From assembly GCF_006539865.1 (NCBI RefSeq), contig NZ_BJNV01000056.1, positions 1 to 34,189 on the forward strand: a stretch of 34,189 nt of DNA, in the 5' to 3' direction. Source of the DNA: Zoogloea ramigera (GTDB taxonomy: Bacteria > Pseudomonadota > Gammaproteobacteria > Burkholderiales > Rhodocyclaceae). This document shows positions 28,268-34,060 of this stretch, piece after piece. The notes under the pieces were generated by a model. That model worked only from the letters and a program-made list of their open reading frames with translations, had not been told where the DNA came from and searched no databases. Both the position numbers and the translations under genes were made by a program. Numbering within the stretch: the first letter of the stretch is position 1; each line of letters begins with the position of its first letter.

Positions 28268-28365
28268 CAAGCTTCGACGCCGGGCCGTCCTTCCCCCAGC
28301 CAGCCGGGCAGCGCCCACCCGGGCGAGGGGTGGCCCCGCGCCTTTCGCGCCCCGCCTTCTTCCGC

Positions 28366-28394
28366 TTGACGCTCGCCGCAGCATAGGGCCTAAT
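28366..28394 (+). promoter_or_regulatory. Candidate sigma-70 promoter for the attenuator/54-aa/252-aa unit
   Basis: TTGACG (28366-28371, 5/6 to consensus) is followed after 17 bp by CCTAAT (28389-28394, 4/6). Transcription would begin near 28400, about 30 nt before the hairpin switch at 28431. This is a by-eye match only. Confidence 0.4.
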
Positions 28395-28414
28395 CTCGAC
28401 TCAGCGCCGATTTG

Positions 28415-28455
28415 AAACACAGCTTGCAGGCGCTTTACAAATGTTGCTAAAGCGG
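28415..28455 (+). repeat. Direct repeat copy 1 (starts the attenuator)
   Basis: The segment from 28415 to 28455 reappears from 28515 to 28555, exactly 100 bp later, with scattered differences. Both copies share GCAGG, then ACAAATG, then TGCTAAAGCG. Both place an ATG (28441 and 28541) followed by codons for MLLKR about 12 nt after a GCAGG Shine-Dalgarno-like sequence, so each could open a leader peptide. Confidence 0.75.
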
Positions 28456-28496
28456 ATCCACAAAACCCGCTTTGGCTCATGCCCGGCGGGTTTTTT
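28431..28496 (+). promoter_or_regulatory. Candidate transcription attenuator (mutually exclusive hairpins plus terminator)
   Basis: Four segments can pair alternatively. Segment 1 CGCTTT (28431-28436) pairs with segment 2 AAAGCG (28449-28454). Segment 2 AAAGCGG (28449-28455) can instead pair with segment 3 CCGCTTT (28467-28473). Segment 3 AACCCGC (28464-28470) can instead pair with segment 4 GCGGGTT (28486-28492), followed by a T-run to 28496. The 1:2 fold allows the 3:4 intrinsic terminator; the 2:3 fold blocks it. This is the layout of a classical attenuator. The start codon of a possible leader peptide (ATG 28441) falls in the loop of hairpin 1:2. The signal sensed is unknown. Confidence 0.6.
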
Positions 28497-28514
28497 GTTG
28501 GGCGTCGCCGAGTT

Positions 28515-28560
28515 AAGACAACTTGCAGGGCGACTCACAAATGCTGCTAAAGCGTCGCCG
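28515..28560 (+). repeat. Direct repeat copy 2 with its own alternative stem
   Basis: This second copy has diverged from copy 1 in the stem-forming bases but keeps folding ability. GGCGAC (28529-28534) can pair with GTCGCC at 28554-28559 downstream or with GTCGCC at 28504-28509 upstream. It lacks a following terminator. The ATG at 28541 is in frame with the 252-aa gene, with no stop between, so an N-terminally extended product cannot be excluded. Confidence 0.6.
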
Positions 28561-28616
28561 CCTCTTCGCCCCCGCGAGGCCGGTCACGCCTCACTTCAGG
28601 GGGCAGGAGTCGCAAC

Positions 28617-28781
28617 ATGGTCACCACCGACCCGGCCGCACAGTCTGGCCGTCCGCAAAGCGCCGAAGCACTCGGCAAATTCGTCCCCCGCCTCCCCGCC
28701 GTCCGCTCGCCGCACCCGGCCCCGCGCAAGGCTTCGCCCCTCGACCTCCCCATCCGGCCCAGCTGGGCGGGCTGGCGCTGA
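28617..28781 (+). CDS. Small Pro/Arg-rich peptide (54 aa)
   Basis: An ATG at 28617 preceded by GGCAGGAG (AGGAG 6 nt upstream) opens a 54-codon frame ending 32 bp before the 252-aa gene. The peptide (MVTTDPAAQSGRPQSAEALG... to ...IRPSWAGWR) has no hydrophobic segment and is rich in Pro, Ala and Arg, with two Trp near its end. It looks intrinsically disordered. The strong ribosome binding site and its position right after the attenuator argue for a translated gene. I do not recognise it. Confidence 0.55.
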   Translation: MVTTDPAAQSGRPQSAEALGKFVPRLPAVRSPHPAPRKASPLDLPIRPSWAGWR

Positions 28782-28813
28782 GTCGCCGACACCATCGACA
28801 GAGGAACGACATC

Positions 28814-29572
28814 ATGAGTATCCGCATCGTGTTTCAGATGGTTGTCATCAAGAAAAGCGCCGTTCGCAAGCACTACCCCGACGGCGAAGCGGGCTTTCGC
28901 ACCGCCTACCCCTTTGCCGCGGAAGACCGCTACCTGTTCGGCCTCGGCAGCATGTCCGGCGGCGAGCTTGAAGAGATCCTGCAGGAACTCACCGCCGCGG
29001 GTTTGGACCTGCCCGAGTGTGCAGCCATCGCCGATTGTCACCAGGGCGCAATCGAGGAGCACCCCGACATCCGCTTCGAGCGGGTATCGAATGAGCCTTT
29101 CGCCCAGTGGAGCGCACGGCTGGCCTGCGACGACCCGGACGAAATGGCGGCCGAGGGCGCCCCGATTGTGCAATGGCTGATGGAAAAGGGGTGGGCACTC
29201 AGCTTGCCCGACGACCCACGGGAGCCCCCGAAGAAGGCGCCCGCCAGGGCCAAAGTGACACGAGTACCGCACGACGGGCGGCTGATCTTCGGGGGCAAGG
29301 GTTCTTTGACACCCTTCAGGCCGAAGCCGACCGCCTCACCCGCGACGCAATCGCCTCAGCCGGACGAGGCGCTCGACATCCTGGCGCCCGGGCAGGAGGA
29401 TCCCGAGCCGGCGATGAAGGGGGCACGAATCTCGCTGGAAACGTCGATGGCCAAATGGTCGCAGGAGGCGTTCGACGAGGAGATGGCCGCTCGCGCGGCG
29501 CGGCGCCAGAGTACGGACAGCCCCGAGACGGTGCAGGACTCCACTACTCGAAAGCCCAGCGGCCAAGCCTAG
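28814..29572 (+). CDS. Hypothetical protein (252 aa) with ordered N-half and disordered tail
   Basis: I do not recognise this family. The ATG at 28814 is preceded by GAGGAAC (GAGG about 9 nt upstream), so I prefer it over in-frame ATGs at 28541 or 28523, whose extra sequence is low-complexity and overlaps the 54-aa gene. Residues 1-145 look folded and alpha/beta (HYPDGEAGFRTAYPFAAEDRYLFGLGSMSGGELEEILQEL, CAAIADCHQGAIEEHPDIRFERV, APIVQWLMEKGWALSLPDD). Residues 146-252 are a Lys/Pro/Ala-rich, probably disordered tail with a short amphipathic helix (ISLETSMAKWSQEAFDEEMAARAARR). It is the largest forward gene of the element and a candidate cargo or effector gene, with no motif that reveals its role. 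Confidence 0.75.
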   Translation: MSIRIVFQMVVIKKSAVRKHYPDGEAGFRTAYPFAAEDRYLFGLGSMSGGELEEILQELTAAGLDLPECAAIADCHQGAIEEHPDIRFERVSNEPFAQWSARLACDDPDEMAAEGAPIVQWLMEKGWALSLPDDPREPPKKAPARAKVTRVPHDGRLIFGGKGSLTPFRPKPTASPATQSPQPDEALDILAPGQEDPEPAMKGARISLETSMAKWSQEAFDEEMAARAARRQSTDSPETVQDSTTRKPSGQA

Positions 29573-29587
29573 CCGGCCGCTCACCTG

Positions 29588-29648
29588 GGGCGGCATCGCG
29601 CCGCCCGCCGTCGAAACAGATCAGGCCGCCGGGCACCCTCGCCCGGCG
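29588..29648. terminator. Two G/C-rich hairpins between convergent genes
   Basis: The stem GGGCGGC/GCCGCCC (29588-29594 / 29600-29606) and the 8-bp stem CGCCGGGC/GCCCGGCG (29627-29634 / 29641-29648) lie between the ends of the convergent 252-aa and 113-aa genes. Neither is followed by a T-run, so termination may be weak or Rho-assisted. Confidence 0.4.
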
Positions 29649-29658
29649 CACTGACACC

Positions 29659-30000
29659 TCAAACCGTCGCGCCCACTTTCTTCAACCTGGCGGACAGGTC
29701 GGCCACCGCGGCACGTGCCGCCGGCAGGGCTGCAATCAGATCCTCTTCCCGTGCTTCCGACATCTCGATGATATGGCGCCCGCCGCCGGCCTGCTTCCGG
29801 GCCCGTACCGCGGCGTAGATGCTCACCAGGTTGCGGCTTGACGGCTCGCGCCCCTCGCCCCGGAGCCAGGCCTGCATTTTCGGATCGGCTGCCATCCGGC
29901 CGGCGTTGTGGGCAATGGCCTGACGTTCGAGGCATTCGAGCACCGCGAAGGCGGAGCGGGCGGATTCGAGATCCAGGCGGGTGGTGTTCATCGTGTTCAT
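29659..30000 (-). CDS. Hypothetical helical protein (113 aa)
   Basis: The reverse-strand ATG at 30000 has GAGG about 9 nt upstream. The product is almost entirely helical: a central LERQAIAHNAGRMAADPKMQAWLRGEGREPSSRNLVSIYAAVRARKQ stretch and a C-terminal segment of alternating acidic and Ala residues (MSEAREEDLIAALPAARAAVADLSARLKK) suggesting a coiled coil. No known domain is recognised. It lies beyond the iteron region, in the same direction as the primase operon but separated from it by a terminator. A role in copy or replication control is conceivable from position only. Confidence 0.7.
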   Translation of the reverse strand: MNTMNTTRLDLESARSAFAVLECLERQAIAHNAGRMAADPKMQAWLRGEGREPSSRNLVSIYAAVRARKQAGGGRHIIEMSEAREEDLIAALPAARAAVADLSARLKKVGATV

Positions 30001-30013
30001 GGTGGTGTCCTCG

Positions 30014-30633
30014 TAGGTGGTGGGTAATGCGTGAGGCAGAGACTACCGCGGCAGAAAACCACCACGTAAGAGAGCGAAACTCACCTTTACTCAGGTTTAG
30101 GGAGGTTTAGGGAGGCGGCAGATCGCCGGTGACACCTGGGCCGGCGGGATCGTGGCCGACACCCGGGCAGGTGAGCGGCGCTCCCTTTTGGCAGAAAAAT
30201 ATTTTCACGGGGGCGGGGTGCGGCGATGTTTGCCGACGGGGGATCGGCGCCCCGCCGGAGTGGTGGGGCAGGTAGGGCGAGGGTAGGCGAGAATCGGAAT
30301 TGCCCTACCTGCCCGAAAGCCAAGCCCAGCAAGGGTTTCCGAATGTAGGTAGGTCTAGGTAGGGCTATTTTTAGAAGAAGAAGAAGAAAAGAAGAATCAA
30401 GTAATAAGGTTTACAGCCCCATAGGGATTCCCGCCAACTCCTGGGAGATTTATTTGTTCCGAAAACTGCCCTACCTGCCCTACCAAATCGCCGAAACCCG
30501 CGCCGGCACTGGGTTTCACGGGTAGGGCAGCCCCTTTTTCTCCCCTACCTGTGCCCTACTTCTGCCCTACCGGCGCCACGGCGGAACCGTCGGCAGACCT
30601 ACCACGCGACGCCACCCACAACGCCACCGCCTG
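30014..30633. other. Candidate replication origin with GCCCTACC iterons
   Basis: This gene-free region holds seven exact copies of GCCCTACC or its complement. Forward copies are at 30302-30309, 30468-30475, 30477-30484 and 30564-30571; reverse copies at 30271-30278, 30359-30366 and 30521-30528. Near-copies are at 30542-30549 and 30553-30560. Several extend to CTGCCCTACCTG. Between them are a purine tract (about 30373-30395, mostly GAA repeats) and short AT-rich stretches (30385-30412, 30447-30459), unusual in this GC-rich window. Satellite helicase-primases such as P4 alpha bind iterons near their own gene, so this is a plausible origin for the adjacent enzyme. A regulatory binding cluster is the alternative. 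From 30014 to 30240 I see only G/C-rich sequence with no gene. Confidence 0.6.
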
Positions 30634-30669
30634 AAAACGACAAGGGCGAACCTTCACGGCTCGCCCTTG
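30634..30669 (-). terminator. Intrinsic terminator of the primase operon
   Basis: Arms 30641-30652 and 30658-30669 form a 12-bp stem with one A-C mismatch and a 5-nt loop. On the reverse transcript, the stem is followed by TTTT (30634-30637). It begins 21 bp after the primase stop and insulates the iteron region from the operon's transcription. Confidence 0.8.
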
Positions 30670-30690
30670 CGTCACCAAGTTACCCGCGGG

Positions 30691-33201
30691 TCAGTCGAAT
30701 GCGCGCGGGTCGAATTCTCCCTTTCGCAACAGGCTGGCAGTGTGGAGCACGATCGGGGGCGTCAACCATTGGTCGGTTCCCCTCGCCTTCCCGGCCGGCT
30801 TGCCGAGGAGCGCCCGGAGCGCCCGCCCGCACTCCTTCGCCTGGGCGTTGGTGGGCGCCTTGATGCCCAACGCCTGCAGCACCTCGCTTGCCGCCAGCCG
30901 TCGCCAGTTGATGCGCGGGACGTCGAAATCCAGCGCGTTGGCCAGCATGTCGTGCACGGCGCTCTTCACCACGTGGCCGGCGTTCCAGTGGTCGAGCTGT
31001 TGCTCTTCCTCCCGCTCCAGCCACCAGCGTTCACCGGCTTCGTAGTAGGTCGCCAGCTGTGCCCATACTTGCTGCATGTCCAGGCTGTGACGGTAGTCGA
31101 CCGCCGTGACCGGCAGCACCCACCATCGCAGATTGCCCGTTTCGTCCTGCAAGAACTCTTCCGGGTTGACCGAGGCAGCAAACACCGTCCGGCGCTGAAA
31201 CTCGGAATCCGTCCGGGCGTAGGGTAGGCGCAGCTTGTCCACCGGGTTGGACAGGAAGGCCTTCAGGCGGGCGATGTCGGCCTTCCGCATCGTGGCGTCC
31301 ACCTCGCCGAGCTCGGTGATCCAGTGCGAGACCGCCGTTTTCACACTGTCCCGGTTGTCCGGTTCGAGAAGCGCGCCCGACAGGATGTAGTCCTGCCGCA
31401 GGCTCTCCGGTAGCAGGCGCATGAACCATGGCGACTTGCCGAGGCTCTGCGCCCCCTGCAGGGTCAGCACGCCCTTGGAGTAGAAGCCCGACGGCTTCAG
31501 GGCTGCAGCCACGGCGCTGATGAGCCACTTGCGCAGCACCAAGTTACGCAGGGGTGCCGGGAAGGTGTCTCGAACCGTCAGCGTGTCTTGCAGGCCGGCC
31601 AGGCGGTCTTGCCCGTCCCACGGCTTCGACTTGATGAAGTCGGCTACCACGTTGCGCGAGTGGTCGTAGGAGATGCTGACGGCCAGGGCTGCCGCACGGT
31701 CAGAGGGCATGTCGTTGATAGACGCCAGGGAGCACATGAATTCCAACGCGGCGTTGTCCGCCTGGTCGGCACAGGTCGCCAGGCCCGGCACATGCACGAC
31801 GGTTTTTTTCCGAATCTCGTCGTAATGCGCCTGGATGCCGTAGCCCTGCATCATCATCCGCATGTTGTCGATGGTCGGCTTGACGAGCATTCCCGTTTTG
31901 GTCTGCTTGGTGTGCGGGAACTGCTCCGGGTTGAGGGCGGGCACGGCGAGGCGAAACGGAATAAACCCGGTCAGGTCCACGTCTGCCGGGCGTTGCGCGA
32001 CCTCGGACGGTGGGGCGAGCATCTTCACTGCCTCGCTCTTGGCGAGAGGGACGCCCTCCAACGTCTTCCAGCGGGCTTGCACCAGGGTGGCCAGGGTGTC
32101 CCGGTCGGCGCTGGTCATGTCGGCGGCGCGGATCTCGACCGCCAGCGCACCCTGTAGCGTGGCCTTGTCTGCGGCGTGAATGCGAGCCTTCCAGTCTGCG
32201 GAAGCGGCCGCCCCGGCCACTGCCACCGCCTGCGCCCGCCGAGCCTTCCACACATCGCCCAGCCAGGCCTTCAGAGTGCCGATGGTGGACGGGCCGTGAG
32301 CCCCGACGCGCTGCTCCGACGCCTTCCGCCAGATCGGCTCCACGCAGCCCTCGGTGTAGTTGGTCGACCGCTGGGACCACTCGATCACGATCTCCCGGGC
32401 GTCGTCTTCCTCCTCGGTGTCGTGGAACTGGTGGTGCGCGGCGAAGATCGCATCCCGCCAGCTGTCCCGGTCGTCGCAGTAGTTGGCCGGCAGCTGGTCG
32501 AGCATCCAGCGCAAATCCTCAAGGCCCACGTCGTCGTGACGGGGCTTCACCGCGTCGAAGGCATCGTCGGGGTCGGCGAAGGAAGCGCCCGTGGCAGTCG
32601 TGGTGCCGGAAAGCTCAGGCATGAAGCCGCGGATCACCAGAATCCGATCAAGGTCCACCCGCACCCACTCGGCCACCTCATCCCGGTCAATCACCGGCAG
32701 CTGCCAGCGCTCAATGTCCAGAATGTCACCATCCGGCCAGGTGTAGGCCCGCAGGGTGTCCGGGTGGATGCCGTGGGTGACGAACTGCTGGCCGATGCCC
32801 AGCACCTCGACCCGATGTTTCAACCCGTCGGCGGTCTTGTACCCGGGGCTGGTGATCTTCGTGCCGGGTGTCTTCGCCGCGTAGAGCAGCAGCCGTTTCG
32901 GCGCCTCGCCGACCCGCTTGGGGGCATCCCCGAAGCGGGCCCGAAACGCCGCCTCCACCTCGTCGGCCACAGCTGACCAGTAGATGTCCAGGTCGACCGC
33001 CACCAGATCGTCCGTCCGAATGCCGACGTTCAGGGCGCCCTTGTCGCCGTTCGCCCAGAAGCCGATCTGGTCTTCGTGCAAGGGCATGGCCTGCCAACCT
33101 TTGACGACCGGGCTCTTACCGTTGACAGGAATCGGCTGGAAGCCGGCGGCGAAGAGGCGCGGGCCGGCATCGCGGAAGGTGAAGGCTTTGGGGGCGGTCA
33201 T
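30691..33201 (-). CDS. Bifunctional primase-polymerase / VapE-type helicase
   Basis: This 836-aa replication enzyme would prime and unwind the element's DNA. Residues about 5-180 form a Prim-Pol (AEP-type) domain: KSPVVKGWQ, the metal-binding D70/D72 (VAVDLDIY), and KHRVEVLGIGQQFVTHGIHP. About 230-325 resembles a PriCT-2 helical domain (LRWMLDQLPANYCDDRDSWRDAIFAAHHQF). About 470-760 is a virulence-associated-E-like SF3-type ATPase: Walker A GAQSLGKS with K589, Walker B HWITELGE (E630/E633), and motif FAASVNPEEFLQDETGNLRWWVLPV. The ATG at 33201 overlaps the upstream gene by 4 bp (ATGA). The longer open frame upstream is Arg-rich shadow sequence. All key residues are present, so it should be active. 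Confidence 0.93.
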   Translation of the reverse strand: MTAPKAFTFRDAGPRLFAAGFQPIPVNGKSPVVKGWQAMPLHEDQIGFWANGDKGALNVGIRTDDLVAVDLDIYWSAVADEVEAAFRARFGDAPKRVGEAPKRLLLYAAKTPGTKITSPGYKTADGLKHRVEVLGIGQQFVTHGIHPDTLRAYTWPDGDILDIERWQLPVIDRDEVAEWVRVDLDRILVIRGFMPELSGTTTATGASFADPDDAFDAVKPRHDDVGLEDLRWMLDQLPANYCDDRDSWRDAIFAAHHQFHDTEEEDDAREIVIEWSQRSTNYTEGCVEPIWRKASEQRVGAHGPSTIGTLKAWLGDVWKARRAQAVAVAGAAASADWKARIHAADKATLQGALAVEIRAADMTSADRDTLATLVQARWKTLEGVPLAKSEAVKMLAPPSEVAQRPADVDLTGFIPFRLAVPALNPEQFPHTKQTKTGMLVKPTIDNMRMMMQGYGIQAHYDEIRKKTVVHVPGLATCADQADNAALEFMCSLASINDMPSDRAAALAVSISYDHSRNVVADFIKSKPWDGQDRLAGLQDTLTVRDTFPAPLRNLVLRKWLISAVAAALKPSGFYSKGVLTLQGAQSLGKSPWFMRLLPESLRQDYILSGALLEPDNRDSVKTAVSHWITELGEVDATMRKADIARLKAFLSNPVDKLRLPYARTDSEFQRRTVFAASVNPEEFLQDETGNLRWWVLPVTAVDYRHSLDMQQVWAQLATYYEAGERWWLEREEEQQLDHWNAGHVVKSAVHDMLANALDFDVPRINWRRLAASEVLQALGIKAPTNAQAKECGRALRALLGKPAGKARGTDQWLTPPIVLHTASLLRKGEFDPRAFD

Positions 33202-33644
33202 GCGGCACCTCGCACTTTCCGGGCTTCGGACAGCCAGGCGGCCAGCTCGGGGCGCCCGGTGTCCGCGTCGAGTGCCAGGGAGTAGGCGGCATAGCGCACG
33301 CTCTCGAACCGATTGGCGGCGTCCTGCAGGCTGGTGACGACGGGCCACCCACCTTGTCGGAGGCGATACACATAGGCGGCCTCCCGCATCGAACGGGCCA
33401 GGCGGTCGAAGTCGCGGGGCGTGATGCCGGCTTGCAGTGGGGTGCCGACGGCTTCGGCCCATGCGGCAGCCTCGATCAGCTCCAGGAGCAACTGCCCGGC
33501 GCAGCTCTTCACCGGCGGCAGCCAGCGGGCACCGGACGCTCGAGCACGTGCTAGACTGGTTTCGAAGTGAGCGGACTTCACCACATTCGGCGCCCGGCAG
33601 ACTGGCAGGTCTGGCCGGGCGTCTTCACGTTCGCGGGGCATCAT
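33198..33644 (-). CDS. Hypothetical protein, possible Ash-family (148 aa)
   Basis: The gene lies between an HTH gene and the primase with overlaps at both ends (33641-33644 and 33198-33201), so it is in the replication operon. The stretch APNVVKSAHFETSLARARASG (residues 19-39) resembles the prophage Ash-family motif seen upstream of P4-type primases, as I recall it. The rest, LLLELIEAAAWAEAVGTPLQAGITPRDFDRLARSMREAAYVYRLRQGG and onward, is helical and unrecognised. The first 40 codons overlap strong hairpins that may instead be a structured leader RNA. It is thus possible that translation starts further in, or that this N-terminus is a by-product of the RNA signal. Confidence 0.65.
   Translation of the reverse strand: MMPREREDARPDLPVCRAPNVVKSAHFETSLARARASGARWLPPVKSCAGQLLLELIEAAAWAEAVGTPLQAGITPRDFDRLARSMREAAYVYRLRQGGWPVVTSLQDAANRFESVRYAAYSLALDADTGRPELAAWLSEARKVRGAA
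33541..33621 (-). ncRNA. Candidate structured leader/antisense RNA (P4 CI / C4-like)
   Basis: Three inverted repeats lie in succession. The first stem is CGCCCGG-CAGAC / GTCTG-CCGGGCG (33591-33602 with 33609-33621; 12 bp, one bulge, 6-nt loop). The second is GAAGT/ACTTC (33564-33568 with 33575-33579), with a GAGCGG loop as read on the forward strand. The third is the palindrome AGCACGTGCT (33543-33552). They sit at the head of the primase part of the operon. P4 controls its alpha operon by the CI RNA processed from exactly this leader position, and P1/P7 use the related C4 RNA. Assignment rests on position and fold, not on a covariance-model match. Confidence 0.35.
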
Positions 33645-33883
33645 TGGGCACCCCCTTCGGTCAGGGCTTCAATGGCGGAGGCGTCCCACAGCAAGCGACC
33701 ATTCGGCAGCTTGGTAGGGCGGAGCCCGAGGTAATGGCCGTTCAGGCACAAGGCACGGCGCAGGGTTTGCGGGCGGACGCGCAGACGGTCGGCGGCCTCG
33801 GTGGTGTCGAGCTTGCGGGGGCGAGCGTGAAGGGCCGGCGAGGCAACAGCGGCGTGATGCGCGGGGGCGAGGGAGTGAGACAT
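33641..33883 (-). CDS. Excisionase-like helix-turn-helix protein (80 aa)
   Basis: From ATG 33883 (GGAG about 9 nt upstream, inside the palindrome GGAGCGCTCC) the product is 80 aa. After a flexible Ala/His-rich N-terminus comes LDTTEAADRLRVRPQTLRRALCLNGHYLGLRPTKLPNGRLLWDASAIEAL, a MerR/excisionase-type HTH with the typical final 'R-L-W-ASAIEAL' segment. Such proteins act as excisionases or repressors of early operons. The stop overlaps the start of the next gene by three bases. A 17-codon upstream extension is open but unlike the family. Confidence 0.8.
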   Translation of the reverse strand: MSHSLAPAHHAAVASPALHARPRKLDTTEAADRLRVRPQTLRRALCLNGHYLGLRPTKLPNGRLLWDASAIEALTEGGAQ

Positions 33884-34060
33884 GCGGAGCGCTCCAGAAT
33901 GAGCGGTCCGGCTGGCGGGCAGGATCTGCGGCAACGACAGGCGGACCGGGGGCTAGTCCGCTGTAGCCGCACCTTCGGCAGCTGAAGTCGTCTTTAGCGC
34001 CTGGATTGCTACCGGTGCAGCGTGAAGACACCGAGACTCACAAGCCAGGAGGCGAACAGG
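33884..34060. promoter_or_regulatory. Divergent region between the HTH gene and the 42-aa ORF
   Basis: This 177-bp region must contain the promoter of the reverse replication operon and possibly one for the forward ORF at 34061. It starts with the palindrome GGAGCGCTCC (33886-33895) covering the HTH gene's ribosome binding site, and contains CTGTAGCC at 33960-33967, which resembles the GTGTAGCCA repeats near the tRNA. I find no convincing -35/-10 pair. Confidence 0.35.

Noticed and set aside
28441-28971. 177-codon forward frame beginning MLLKRIHKTRFG
   Set aside because: It crosses the terminator hairpin and overlaps the 54-aa and 252-aa genes in another frame; only its first codons are considered, as a possible leader peptide.
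30271-30571. CRISPR array
   Set aside because: The repeated word is 8-12 bp, occurs in both orientations and at irregular spacing, so it does not fit CRISPR repeats and spacers.
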